64,000 nucleotides of DNA from Pseudomonas sp. ATCC 13867. GTDB taxonomy: Bacteria; Pseudomonadota; Gammaproteobacteria; Pseudomonadales; Pseudomonadaceae. The DNA is taken from positions 4,223,001 to 4,287,000 of the forward strand of contig NC_020829.1 in the NCBI RefSeq assembly GCF_000349845.1, read 5' to 3'. A model generated the notes under the pieces. It did not search any database, was not told the origin of the DNA, and was given only the letters and a program-made list of their open reading frames with translations. Below, in pieces: positions 1 through 7,798 of the stretch (the stretch's first letter is position 1; each line of letters begins with the position of its first letter). The position numbers and the translations under genes are program-made.

Positions 1-83
1 GATAGGGAGTCGTGGTCATGGCGGGCACTCGGCAATGGGCAGGCCATCATGATAGAGCAAAACCCATTGCCAGCCCTCCCCTC

Positions 84-950
84 CTAATCGGCCAGCGCCG
101 CCAGTACACCACGCAGCCGCTCGATGGTAGCCGGGGCACAGGGCTGCATCGGCTCACGCAACTCGTCGGCGATCAACCCCTGCAGCGCCAGCGCCGCCTT
201 GACCGCGGCGGGGTTGGGCTCGGCGAAGGCGGCCTGGATCCAGGGCAGCAAGCGGTAGAAGGTCGCCCGAGCGCCAGCCAGATCGCCCGACTCAACCTGA
301 TGCAACATCCGCACATAGAGATCGGCACGCACATGGGCGGAAGCGGAAATCGCTCCGGCGCCGCCCTGGCACAGGTTGTTGAAAATCTGCAGGTCCTCGC
401 CCGTCAGCACCTCCACCTCGCCATCGGCGATCAATGCCAGGGTGGTCTCCAGATCGCCGCCGCAATCCTTGATCGCAGCGATGCGCGGGTGGCGTACGAT
501 GCGCCGCAGGGTCTCGCGCTCGATGCGCACGCCGGTGCGGTAGGGAATGTCGTAAAGCACGACCGGCACAGTGGCGGCATCGGCCACGGTCTGGAAAAAC
601 GATTCCAGCCCCGCCTGCGACGGCCGGATGTAGTACGGCGCCGGCACCAGCAGGCCGGCCAGCGGGCGGCGCTGGATCTGTTGCTGGAAGGCCAGCAGCT
701 CGCGCAGATTGTTGCCCGCCAGCCCCATGATCACCTGCTGCGGCGGCACCCACTGCAGCACGGCATCGAGAACGGCGAGCTGCTCCTCGTGGCTCAGCGC
801 AGCCGCTTCCCCGGTGGTGCCGCAGACCACGAAGCCGGTGACGCCATCCTCCAGCAAGCGGGCGACCAGCGTGTGCAGCGCGGCGAAATCGACTTCCCCG
901 GCCCGGAAAGGAGTAGCCAGCGCCACCCAGATTCCTCGAAACGTAGACAT
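84..950 (-). CDS. DapA-family aldolase (4-hydroxy-tetrahydrodipicolinate synthase-like)
   Basis: A 288-residue class I aldolase of the DHDPS/N-acetylneuraminate lyase family, expected to form a Schiff base with pyruvate. Seen: GTTGE near residues 44-48, Tyr133 and Arg138 in YDIPYRTG, and Lys161 in AAIKD. Tyr133, Arg138 and Lys161 match the E. coli DapA numbering, so the active site looks intact. The start is an ATG preceded by AAGGAG at good spacing. It stands apart from lysine biosynthesis genes, so it may be a second DapA or a related aldolase (sugar acid, hydroxyproline or similar); substrate is not decidable here. It is transcribed from a divergent region shared with the aldo/keto reductase, with a small candidate ORF in its leader. 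Confidence 0.9.
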   Translation of the reverse strand: MSTFRGIWVALATPFRAGEVDFAALHTLVARLLEDGVTGFVVCGTTGEAAALSHEEQLAVLDAVLQWVPPQQVIMGLAGNNLRELLAFQQQIQRRPLAGLLVPAPYYIRPSQAGLESFFQTVADAATVPVVLYDIPYRTGVRIERETLRRIVRHPRIAAIKDCGGDLETTLALIADGEVEVLTGEDLQIFNNLCQGGAGAISASAHVRADLYVRMLHQVESGDLAGARATFYRLLPWIQAAFAEPNPAAVKAALALQGLIADELREPMQPCAPATIERLRGVLAALAD

Positions 951-1073
951 GCAAAACTCCTTGTGGCTGACCGTCTGGTCGCCGTCAGGGGGGATGCGGG
1001 AATCAAGCGGGGAGAAATGAAGACCTGGCGCCTTGTGTCCTGTCAGCCCATCTGACGGGACAGCACGCCCCGG

Positions 1074-1178
1074 TCAAATGAGCGACTGTTTCTTCGATTT
1101 CTTGGCAACCACGACGCATGCGCCAGCCTGGGCGTAGAAGCCCAAGAACGGCAGCGAGGAGTCGAGGTTGGCAAGCAT
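1074..1178 (-). CDS. candidate 34-residue small protein in the leader of the DapA-like gene
   Basis: A short ATG-to-TGA reading frame lies between a good sigma-70 promoter (1210-1239) and the DapA-like gene, on the same strand. The product would have a hydrophobic, Gly/Ala/Val-rich middle (AGACVVVA) and a basic KKSKK tail near the C-terminus, a pattern that looks protein-like rather than random. No clear Shine-Dalgarno precedes the ATG, and the predicted mRNA start lies only some 25 nt upstream. It could be a real small protein, a regulatory leader peptide, or chance. I do not recognise a family. Confidence 0.35.
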   Translation of the reverse strand: MLANLDSSLPFLGFYAQAGACVVVAKKSKKQSLI

Positions 1179-1209
1179 GGGCGATTCGGTGTGCGAAATC
1201 AGGTCCCCG

Positions 1210-1239
1210 ATAGTGCGCAAGCTCCCGTGTGCCTGTCAA
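1210..1239 (-). promoter_or_regulatory. sigma-70 promoter for the DapA-like gene
   Basis: On the minus strand a perfect TTGACA (1239-1234) is separated by 18 nt from CACTAT (1215-1210). It points at the small ORF and the DapA-like gene. Confidence 0.6.
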
Positions 1240-1260
1240 CCACGCCCTAGGGTCTATGCT
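1233..1260 (+). promoter_or_regulatory. probable promoter for the aldo/keto reductase
   Basis: CTGTCA (1233-1238), 16 nt, then TATGCT (1255-1260) on the plus strand, 33 nt before the ATG. The -35 box overlaps the -35 box of the divergent minus-strand promoter, so the two genes could compete for polymerase or share a regulator. Confidence 0.45.
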
Positions 1261-1293
1261 GGTTCAACGACATTGCACCGGGAGATCTGACAG

Positions 1294-2247
1294 ATGAAAC
1301 GTCGCGAACTGGGTCAGTCCGGACTGGCTATCCCGCCCCTGGTGTTCGGTGGCAACGTATTCGGCTGGGCATCGGACGAAACCACCTCGTTTCGTCTGCT
1401 GGATGCGGTGGTCGACGCCGGCATCAACTGCATCGACACCGCCGACGTGTATTCGCGCTGGGTGCCCGGACACGTCGGCGGCGAGTCGGAGACCCTGATC
1501 GGCAGGTGGCTGAAAAAGACTGGCAAGCGCAGCCAGGTGCAGATTGCCACCAAGGTCGGCATGGACATGGGCAACGGCCACAAGGGTCTGTCGGCGGTGT
1601 ACATCGAACAGGCCCTGGAACGCTCGCTCAAGCGCCTGCAGACCGATTACATCGATCTCTACCAGGCCCACTGCGACGACCCGCACACCTCCCTGGAGGA
1701 AACCATGGGCGCCTTCGCCGAAGCCGTGGAGAACGGCAAGGTCCGGGTCATCGGCGCCTCCAACCTCGACGCCCGGCGCCTGCGCGAGGCCCGCGAGCTC
1801 TGCGACCGCCTGAAGCTGCCGAACTACCAGAGCCTGCAGCCCAACTACAACCTCTATGACCGCGCCAACTACGAGACCAGCCTGGAACCCACGGTGAAGC
1901 AACTGGGGCTGGGAGTCATCAGCTTCTATTCGCTGGCGGCGGGCTTCCTCACTGGCAAGTACCGTAGCGAGGCGGACCTTAACAAGAGCAGCGTGCGCGG
2001 CTACAAGGTGAAGAACTTCATGAACGCGCGCGGCTTCGCCATCATCGACGCGCTGGAAGAAGTGGCCGGCGAGCTGAATGCCACGCCGACGCAGGTCGCG
2101 CTGGCCTGGCTGATGGCCCGGCCGAGCATCACCGCGCCGATCGCCAGTGCGTCGAAGCTGGAGCAGTTGCCGGACCTGATCGCGGCGGTCGAGTTGAAGC
2201 TGAGCGACGAGGCGATCCAGCGGCTGGATACCGCCAGCGCGTATTGA
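1294..2247 (+). CDS. aldo/keto reductase
   Basis: A 317-residue NAD(P)H-dependent oxidoreductase of the aldo/keto reductase superfamily (TIM barrel), expected to reduce aldehydes or ketones in the cytoplasm. The catalytic tetrad is visible: Asp48 and Tyr53 in IDTADVY, Lys87 in ATKVG and His126 in YQAHCDD. The C-terminal region with IASASKLEQL fits the cofactor-binding end. The start codon follows GGGAGA. Length is normal for the family. It is a single gene with its own promoter and is followed directly by a REP pair; the physiological substrate cannot be inferred. Confidence 0.9.
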   Translation: MKRRELGQSGLAIPPLVFGGNVFGWASDETTSFRLLDAVVDAGINCIDTADVYSRWVPGHVGGESETLIGRWLKKTGKRSQVQIATKVGMDMGNGHKGLSAVYIEQALERSLKRLQTDYIDLYQAHCDDPHTSLEETMGAFAEAVENGKVRVIGASNLDARRLREARELCDRLKLPNYQSLQPNYNLYDRANYETSLEPTVKQLGLGVISFYSLAAGFLTGKYRSEADLNKSSVRGYKVKNFMNARGFAIIDALEEVAGELNATPTQVALAWLMARPSITAPIASASKLEQLPDLIAAVELKLSDEAIQRLDTASAY

Positions 2248-2261
2248 AGGCCGAATAGACC

Positions 2262-2333
2262 TGTAGGAGCGAGCTTGCTCGCGAACGCTCTGGCTCTTGA
2301 GCGGGGTGGTTCGCGAGCAAGCTCGCTCCTACA
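2262..2333. repeat. REP pair (inverted Pseudomonas REP elements)
   Basis: A 24-nt element beginning TGTAGGAGCGAGCTTGCTCG is followed, after a short spacer, by its reverse complement ending in CTCGCTCCTACA. The same element recurs as pairs near 22.1, 37.9, 42.9 and 45.9 kb in this window. It lies 14 nt after the aldo/keto reductase stop codon. This is a typical extragenic REP doublet mobilised by RAYT-type transposases; none is encoded here. Confidence 0.92.
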
Positions 2334-2398
2334 AGAGCCGCATCGATCCTGGGTCGCTGGAATATCGGACTCTTAAGAGCATCGCGGACGAACTGATA

Positions 2399-3193
2399 TC
2401 AGAGCTGGATATCGAACCGATCCGCATCCAGATAGGCCGGGAAACGCTCGCGGTACGCCGCCAGCTCCGCCGCACGCAGGGCCACCTGGAACACCCCGTC
2501 GGCATGCCCCGCCGCCAGCAGGCTGTCGCCCTGGAAGTCCAGTACCTGGCTGTCGCCGGAATACGCGTGGCCCTTGCCATCCTCGCCAACGCGGTTGACC
2601 GCCGCGACGTAGCAGAGGTTTTCGATGGCCCGCGCCGGCAGCAGGCGGTTCCAGTGCTGGCGGCGCGCGGCCGGCCAGTTGGCGGTATAGAGCAGCAGGT
2701 CGGTGTCCTGGGCATCGCGGCTCCACACCGGGAAGCGCAGGTCGTAGCAGACCAATGGGCGAATCCGCCAGCCTTTCCACTCCAGCAGCACCTGATGCTC
2801 GCCCGGCGTGTAGTGCTTGTGCTCGCCGGCCATGCGGAACAGGTGGCGCTTGTCGTAATGCAGCATCTCGCCATCCGGGCGCGCCCAGAGCAGGCGGTTT
2901 CGGTGGCTGCCGTCGGCGACACGGATGATCACGCTGCCACAGACCACAGCGTCGAGCCTCGATGCTTGCTTGCGCAGCCAGGCGTAGGTCTCGCCCTCCT
3001 CCATCTCGGCCAGGGTCTCGGAGTCCATTGAAAAGCCGGTGGTGAACATCTCCGGCAGGATCACCACGTCCGCGCCACGGGCACTTTCCAGCAGCACCTC
3101 GAAGCGCTCGCGGTTGGCCTCGGCGTCGTGCCAGACCAGGGTGGTCTGCACCAGTGCCAGCTTCAAGTCCGGCAGTTGGCTCAGATCGCGCAT
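2399..3193 (-). CDS. omega-amidase / carbon-nitrogen hydrolase (YafV-like)
   Basis: A 264-residue nitrilase-superfamily hydrolase. The Glu-Lys-Cys triad is visible: Glu48 in ILPEMFTTGF, Lys115 in DKRHLF and Cys149 in CYDLRFP. By family knowledge YafV-type enzymes hydrolyse alpha-ketoglutaramate to 2-oxoglutarate and ammonia. The chosen ATG at 3193 sits just inside the end of the upstream aminotransferase gene (13-nt overlap), so the two are co-translated. That pairing supports the omega-amidase assignment, because a glutamine transaminase makes its substrate. A longer open frame upstream is the antisense-frame shadow of the aminotransferase. Confidence 0.88.
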   Translation of the reverse strand: MRDLSQLPDLKLALVQTTLVWHDAEANRERFEVLLESARGADVVILPEMFTTGFSMDSETLAEMEEGETYAWLRKQASRLDAVVCGSVIIRVADGSHRNRLLWARPDGEMLHYDKRHLFRMAGEHKHYTPGEHQVLLEWKGWRIRPLVCYDLRFPVWSRDAQDTDLLLYTANWPAARRQHWNRLLPARAIENLCYVAAVNRVGEDGKGHAYSGDSQVLDFQGDSLLAAGHADGVFQVALRAAELAAYRERFPAYLDADRFDIQL

Positions 3194-4329
3194 AGTCTTT
3201 CCGCCGCCTGACGCAGCGTCTCCTCTTTCTTGGCGAAGCAGAAGCGCACCAGGCGCATGTCCGCCGGGGGCTGCTGGTAGAACACCGAGACCGGGATGGC
3301 GGCCACGCCATGCTCGCGGGTCAGCCATTCGGACATGGCGACGTCGTCCAGGTCCGGGCGGATCGCCGAGTAGTCGGCCACCTGGAAGTAGGTGCCGGCG
3401 GCACGCTGGAAGCCGAAGCGCGAGTTCTCCAGCAGGTCGCAGAACAGGTCGCGCTTGGCCTGGTAGAAACCGGGCAGCTCGCGCAGGTGCTCGGGGTGCG
3501 CGGCCATGAAGTCGGCCAGCGCCCATTGCAGCGGGGTCACGCCGCAGAAGTTCACGTACTGGTGGATCTTGCGCATCTCCGCCGACAGCACCGGCGGCGC
3601 CACCACGTAGCCGGTCTTCCAGCCGGTGACGTGATAGGTCTTGCCGAAGGAACTGATCACGAAGGCGCGCGGATACAGCTCGTCATGGGCCAGCACGCTG
3701 GCGTGCTGCACACCGTCGTAGATCAGGTGCTCGTAGACTTCGTCGCTGATGACGTAGATCTCGCGGTCGCGGATCAGCGCGGCCAGGCGGTCCAGGTCGG
3801 CGCGGTCGATCAGCGCGCCGCTGGGGTTGTGCGGGCTGTTGAGGAAGATCAGGCGGGTGCGCGGGGTGATGGCGTCGGCCATGCGCTGCCAGTCGATGCG
3901 GAAGTCCGGCAGGCTCAGCGGCACATGCACGCAACGGCCGCCAGCCAGCTCCACCGAGGGTTCGTAGCTGTCGTAGCAGGGGTCGAGGACGATGGCTTCA
4001 TCGCCCGCGCGGATCAGCGCCTGCACCGCGCAGAAGATCCCTTCGGTCGCACCGGGGACAATGGTCACCTCGGTGTCGGCGCTGACCTTGCGACCGTAGA
4101 AGCTGGCAACCTTGGCCGCGACCTGTTCGCGCAGGGCCGGCAGGCCGGTCATCGGGCTGTACTGGTTGTGCCCGGCCATCACGTGGCGGGCGACGGCTTC
4201 GAGCAATGGCGCAGGGCTGTCGAAGTCGGGGAAACCCTGGGAGAGGTTCAGCGCAGCGCATTCGGCGGCGAGCTGGGACATGCGGGTGAAGATGGTGGTG
4301 CCGACATTCGGCAGTTTGCTGGTGAGCAT
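3181..4329 (-). CDS. PLP aminotransferase, YbdL / glutamine transaminase K type
   Basis: A 382-residue fold-type I aminotransferase (class I/II). The PLP lysine is Lys230 in SSFGKTYHVTGWK, a motif characteristic of YbdL and kynurenine/glutamine transaminase K enzymes; NSPHNPSG and SDEVYE are also present. Expected role: transamination of 4-methylthio-2-oxobutyrate (methionine salvage) or aromatic keto acids, possibly with glutamine as donor. The downstream overlapping omega-amidase would remove the alpha-ketoglutaramate formed and pull the reaction forward. No MTA-salvage genes are nearby, so the physiological keto acid is not settled. Confidence 0.87.
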   Translation of the reverse strand: MLTSKLPNVGTTIFTRMSQLAAECAALNLSQGFPDFDSPAPLLEAVARHVMAGHNQYSPMTGLPALREQVAAKVASFYGRKVSADTEVTIVPGATEGIFCAVQALIRAGDEAIVLDPCYDSYEPSVELAGGRCVHVPLSLPDFRIDWQRMADAITPRTRLIFLNSPHNPSGALIDRADLDRLAALIRDREIYVISDEVYEHLIYDGVQHASVLAHDELYPRAFVISSFGKTYHVTGWKTGYVVAPPVLSAEMRKIHQYVNFCGVTPLQWALADFMAAHPEHLRELPGFYQAKRDLFCDLLENSRFGFQRAAGTYFQVADYSAIRPDLDDVAMSEWLTREHGVAAIPVSVFYQQPPADMRLVRFCFAKKEETLRQAAERLCAI

Positions 4330-4409
4330 GGCGTGACTACAGGCTGCGGGCGATGAGAGGGAAGCCCTACTCTATCGCCTACAGCCGTATGCCTGAAGCC
4401 CGACAGGCG

Positions 4410-5897
4410 TTATTTACGCTTGTCCTTCTTCTTCTTCTCGGCCTTCTTGTGGTGCGACATCAGCCGGCGCTTCTTGTTGACCTGGCGTTCGGTGAGCTGG
4501 GTCTTCTTGCCTTCGAACGGGTTGTCGCCGCCCTTGTACTCGATGCGGATCGGCGTACCGACCAGTTTGAGCACGCGCCGGTAGGTCTTCTCCAGGTAGC
4601 GCGTGTAGGCCTTGGGCACCGAGTCCACCTGGTTGCCGTGGATCACGATCAGCGGCGGGTTGGCGCCGCCCAGGTGTGCATAGCGCAGCTTGATGCGACG
4701 GCCATTGACCATCGGCGGCTGGTGGACCTGGATGGCGTCTTCCAGAATCTGCGTGAGCTTGCTGGTGGGCCAGCGGGTCACGGCGGAACGGAAGGAGTCC
4801 TGCACCGACTTGTACAGGTGCCCGACGCCGGTGCCGTGCAGCGCGGAGATGAAGTGGATGTCGGCGAAGTCGGCGAACATCAGCCGGCGCTCCAGCTCCG
4901 TCTTCACGTACTCGCGTTCGCCCGAATCCATGCCGTCCCACTTGTTCAGGGCGATGACCAGCGCGCGACCGGTCTCCAGCACGAAGCCGAGCAGATTGAG
5001 GTCGTGCTCGACCACGCCTTCGCGGGCGTCCATGACGAAGATGACCACATTGGCGTCCTGGATCGCCTGCAGGGTCTTCACCACGGAGAATTTTTCCACC
5101 GCCTCGAAGATCTTGCCGCGGCGGCGCACGCCGGCGGTGTCGATCAGGGTGTACTTCTCTTCGTTGCGCTCGAAGGGAATGTAGATGCTGTCGCGGGTGG
5201 TGCCGGCCTGGTCGTAGACGATCACCCGCTCTTCGCCGAGCATGCGGTTCACGAGCGTGGACTTGCCGACGTTGGGGCGGCCGATGATGGCGATCTTGAT
5301 GCCATCCTTCTCGCTCGGGCCGGGGATGCGCTTGGGCTCCTCGCCCTCGGCGACCTCTTCCAGTTCGCCCGGCAGGTCGTTGTCTTCCGGCGCCTCGGGC
5401 TCGGGGACGAACAGGTCGCCCAGGGCTTCCTGCAGCATCTGGGTGATGCCACGGCCGTGGGCGGCGGCGATCGGGATCGCATGGCCCAGGCCCAACGGGC
5501 TGAACTCGGCGCGGGCGATGTCCGGATCGACGGTGTCGACCTTGTTCGCCACCAGGAAGCTGCGCTTGTTCCGTTTGCGCAGGTGCTCGGCGATCATCTG
5601 GTCGGCGGCGGTCAGGCCGGCGCGGGAGTCGACCATGAACAGCACCGCATCGGCCTCTTCGATAGCCTGCAGCGATTGCTCGGCCATCTTGGCATCGATG
5701 CCTTCCTCGTCACCGGAGATACCGCCGGTGTCGATGACGATGAATTTCTTGCCCTGCCACTTGGCCTCGCCGTACTGGCGATCGCGGGTCAGACCGGCGT
5801 ACTCGGCGACGATGGCGTCGCGGGTCTTGGTCAGGCGGTTGAACAGGGTGGACTTGCCGACGTTCGGGCGGCCCACCAGGGCTATTACGGGAACCAT
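4410..5897 (-). CDS. der: ribosome-assembly GTPase Der (EngA)
   Basis: A 495-residue essential GTPase with two tandem G domains and a C-terminal KH-like domain; it acts in 50S subunit assembly. Seen: GRPNVGKST near the N-terminus and again near residue 210, with DTGG/DTAG switch II motifs, NKVD/NKWD base-recognition motifs, an acidic linker between the domains and a Lys-rich tail. I chose the ATG at 5897, which directly precedes [11 protein letters not shown] and has GGAGAG upstream, over an in-frame start 39 nt earlier. It is last in the minus-strand run from rlmN, and is separated from bamB by a terminator-like hairpin. Confidence 0.97.
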   Translation of the reverse strand: MVPVIALVGRPNVGKSTLFNRLTKTRDAIVAEYAGLTRDRQYGEAKWQGKKFIVIDTGGISGDEEGIDAKMAEQSLQAIEEADAVLFMVDSRAGLTAADQMIAEHLRKRNKRSFLVANKVDTVDPDIARAEFSPLGLGHAIPIAAAHGRGITQMLQEALGDLFVPEPEAPEDNDLPGELEEVAEGEEPKRIPGPSEKDGIKIAIIGRPNVGKSTLVNRMLGEERVIVYDQAGTTRDSIYIPFERNEEKYTLIDTAGVRRRGKIFEAVEKFSVVKTLQAIQDANVVIFVMDAREGVVEHDLNLLGFVLETGRALVIALNKWDGMDSGEREYVKTELERRLMFADFADIHFISALHGTGVGHLYKSVQDSFRSAVTRWPTSKLTQILEDAIQVHQPPMVNGRRIKLRYAHLGGANPPLIVIHGNQVDSVPKAYTRYLEKTYRRVLKLVGTPIRIEYKGGDNPFEGKKTQLTERQVNKKRRLMSHHKKAEKKKKDKRK

Positions 5898-5928
5898 GCG
5901 GCTCTCCAGGAAAATTTCAGAATTTCTT

Positions 5929-5969
5929 AAAAACACGACGGCCGCTGCCGTAAAAAACGGCAGCGGCCG
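5929..5969 (-). terminator. hairpin terminator or attenuator between bamB and der
   Basis: A 13-bp perfect stem (5939-5951 pairing with 5957-5969, CGGCCGCTGCCGT) with a short loop is followed on the minus strand by TCGTG and a T run (5933-5929). It ends the bamB transcript and sits about 30 nt before the der start codon, so der may depend on read-through or a further promoter. Confidence 0.75.
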
Positions 5970-5984
5970 GCAGTAACACTCAGC

Positions 5985-7127
5985 TTAGCGGAGCGTGTAG
6001 GCGACCAGCTTTCCGCTGTTGCCGAACACGTACATCCAGCTGCCGACTACCAGCGGGCGAACCCGCACGCCGTCGCCGTCGACCTTCTCGCGGCCAACGA
6101 AACGACCATCCACCTGGCTCAGCAGGTGCAGGTAACCTTCCAGGTCACCGACCACCACGTTGCTCGAGAACACGGCCGGAGCGGACAACTGGCGGCGAGC
6201 CAGGGCGTCGTTGCTCCACAGCGAGGACGAACCACGGGAATCCAGGCTTTCCACGGTGCCGCTGGCCTGGCTGATGAACACGCTGCCGGTGCCTTCGGCG
6301 ACGCCGACGTAGCTGGACGCCTCACGTTGCCAGAGCACACGGCCGGTTCTTTCGTCCAGCGCCGCAGCGCGGCCCTGGTAGCTGGCGACATAAAGGACGC
6401 CATCGGCCAGCAGCAGACCGCCGTCGATATCGACCACGCGGTCCAGTTCGGAACGACCCTGCGGGATAGCCACGCGCTGTTCCCACACCGGCAGGCCGCG
6501 CTGTACGTCCACGGCAACGACCTTGCCGCTGGCCAGGCCAGCCAGGGCCAGACCGCCATCGATCAGCGGAGCACCGGTACCACGCAGGGTCAGCACCGGT
6601 ACGGTGCTTTCATAGAGCCAGCGCTGGTTGCCGGTGGCGGCATCGAAGCCGACCAGTTTGTCGTCCTGGGTCTGCACCACCACCACGTCGCCGTTGGTGG
6701 CCGGGGCGGCCAGCACTTCGCTGGAAACCTTGGAGCGCCACTTCTGTTCGCCGCTGCCGGCGTCCAGAGCGATCACGTCGCCACGCATGGTGCCCAGCAG
6801 GACCAGCCCGTTGCCCGCGCCAACGGCGCCGGAAATCGGCAGGTCGAGGTCCTTTTTCCACAACACGTCACCGCTTTCGCGCTGAATCGCCATGACCCGG
6901 CCTTCAGCGGACGCGGCGTAGATGGTCTGGCCATCCACCGCCGGTTCGAGCAGGTTGTACAGCTCGCCCTGGCCGTCACCGACCGAACGGCTCCACTGCT
7001 TCTCCAGACGGACCTCTTCCTTGAAATCGGTGAGTTCCGCCGGCGGCAATTCTTTCTTGCTGTTGCTGCTGCAACCGACAGCCAACAGGGTCAGCGCGAG
7101 CAACGCGGCATGTTTCCAGCGCAACAT
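5985..7127 (-). CDS. bamB: outer-membrane assembly lipoprotein BamB
   Basis: A 380-residue lipoprotein of the BAM complex, which folds beta-barrel proteins into the outer membrane. The N-terminus is a lipoprotein signal with lipobox LAVGC (Cys19); the rest is an eight-bladed PQQ-like beta-propeller with repeated GxVxALDxxxG blades (for example VIALDAGSGEQKW, LVGFDAATGNQRW). The stop of yfgM lies one nucleotide before the bamB start codon, so both are in one transcript, as in other gammaproteobacteria. Confidence 0.96.
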   Translation of the reverse strand: MLRWKHAALLALTLLAVGCSSNSKKELPPAELTDFKEEVRLEKQWSRSVGDGQGELYNLLEPAVDGQTIYAASAEGRVMAIQRESGDVLWKKDLDLPISGAVGAGNGLVLLGTMRGDVIALDAGSGEQKWRSKVSSEVLAAPATNGDVVVVQTQDDKLVGFDAATGNQRWLYESTVPVLTLRGTGAPLIDGGLALAGLASGKVVAVDVQRGLPVWEQRVAIPQGRSELDRVVDIDGGLLLADGVLYVASYQGRAAALDERTGRVLWQREASSYVGVAEGTGSVFISQASGTVESLDSRGSSSLWSNDALARRQLSAPAVFSSNVVVGDLEGYLHLLSQVDGRFVGREKVDGDGVRVRPLVVGSWMYVFGNSGKLVAYTLR

Positions 7128-7128
7128 G

Positions 7129-7773
7129 TCAGGCGTCTCCCTTGGCCAGGTCGTCGAGCTTCATCTGCAGGGCGCCGACGGCGGCGTCTTCCGGCAGGGC
7201 GGCCTTGGCCTTCTCGTAGGCGGTACGGGCCTCGTCTTCACGTTTGAGCTGGACCAGCAGGTCGCCGCGCAGTTCTTCGCGGGTGGCGACATAGGCCTTT
7301 TCGACGTTGCCATCGAGCAGCTTCAGGGCTTCCTCGGACTTGCCCTGGGCACCCATCACACGGGCGAGGCGCTGGCGCGCCAGCTCGCCAAGGGTGGTGT
7401 CCACGGGCTTGTCGACGATGGCCTTGAGTTCAAGAACAGCGTCATCCAGCTTGCCGTTGTCCACCGCGACCTTGGCGACGAACAGGCGACCGTACTGGGC
7501 ATACGAGGTACCGGCGTATTCGCTGGTCAGCTTGTTGGCCAGCTCGGCAACCCTGGCGGTATCCGGCTTGCCGGTGGGGTTCAGGGCGGTTTCCAGCAGG
7601 GCCTGGTAAACCACGGAGGCCCCCTGGGCCTGGTTGTTCTGGTACTTCTTCCAGGCTTGCCAGCCGAATACCACCACCAGTGCCAGTGCGGCACCGGTCA
7701 GCAGGGGCATGCCGTTGCGCTGCCACCAGTCCTTGATGTCGGCGATCTGTTCTTCTTCGGTACGCGTACTCAC
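7129..7773 (-). CDS. yfgM: YfgM/AncA-like TPR membrane protein
   Basis: A 214-residue inner-membrane protein with a short cytoplasmic N-terminus (STRTEEEQIADIKDWW), one transmembrane helix (about residues 24-42) and a periplasmic TPR-like domain. YfgM is an ancillary SecYEG/periplasmic chaperone-network component. I chose a GTG start preceded by AGGAG at good spacing; the longer upstream frame would add a tail overlapping hisS that is not typical of the family. It sits between hisS and bamB, as in E. coli. Confidence 0.9.
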   Translation of the reverse strand: MSTRTEEEQIADIKDWWQRNGMPLLTGAALALVVVFGWQAWKKYQNNQAQGASVVYQALLETALNPTGKPDTARVAELANKLTSEYAGTSYAQYGRLFVAKVAVDNGKLDDAVLELKAIVDKPVDTTLGELARQRLARVMGAQGKSEEALKLLDGNVEKAYVATREELRGDLLVQLKREDEARTAYEKAKAALPEDAAVGALQMKLDDLAKGDA

Positions 7774-7798
7774 CCCAATACTCCTATCCGCTCGATTC

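Noticed and set aside
1..50. Possible minus-strand gene starts at 47 or 19 running off the left edge
   Set aside because: Two ATGs in different frames are open to the window edge, but only 6-15 codons are visible and no ribosome-binding site favours either.
1003..1239. 78-codon minus-strand frame covering the promoter before the DapA-like gene
   Set aside because: Its start codon would be the TTG of the -35 box, so it cannot be translated from that promoter, and the composition is that of a GC-rich shadow frame.
2262..2333. REP doublets read as CRISPR repeats or as terminators
   Set aside because: Copies are inverted pairs scattered across the window rather than direct repeats with regular spacers, and they lack T runs.
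4353..5930. 525-codon plus-strand frame antisense to der
   Set aside because: It is the mirror of der codon usage: Val/Leu/Asp/His-rich low-information sequence with no recognisable domain. The same holds for the other long antisense frames over hisS, hscA, secD, tgt, valS and the EAL gene.
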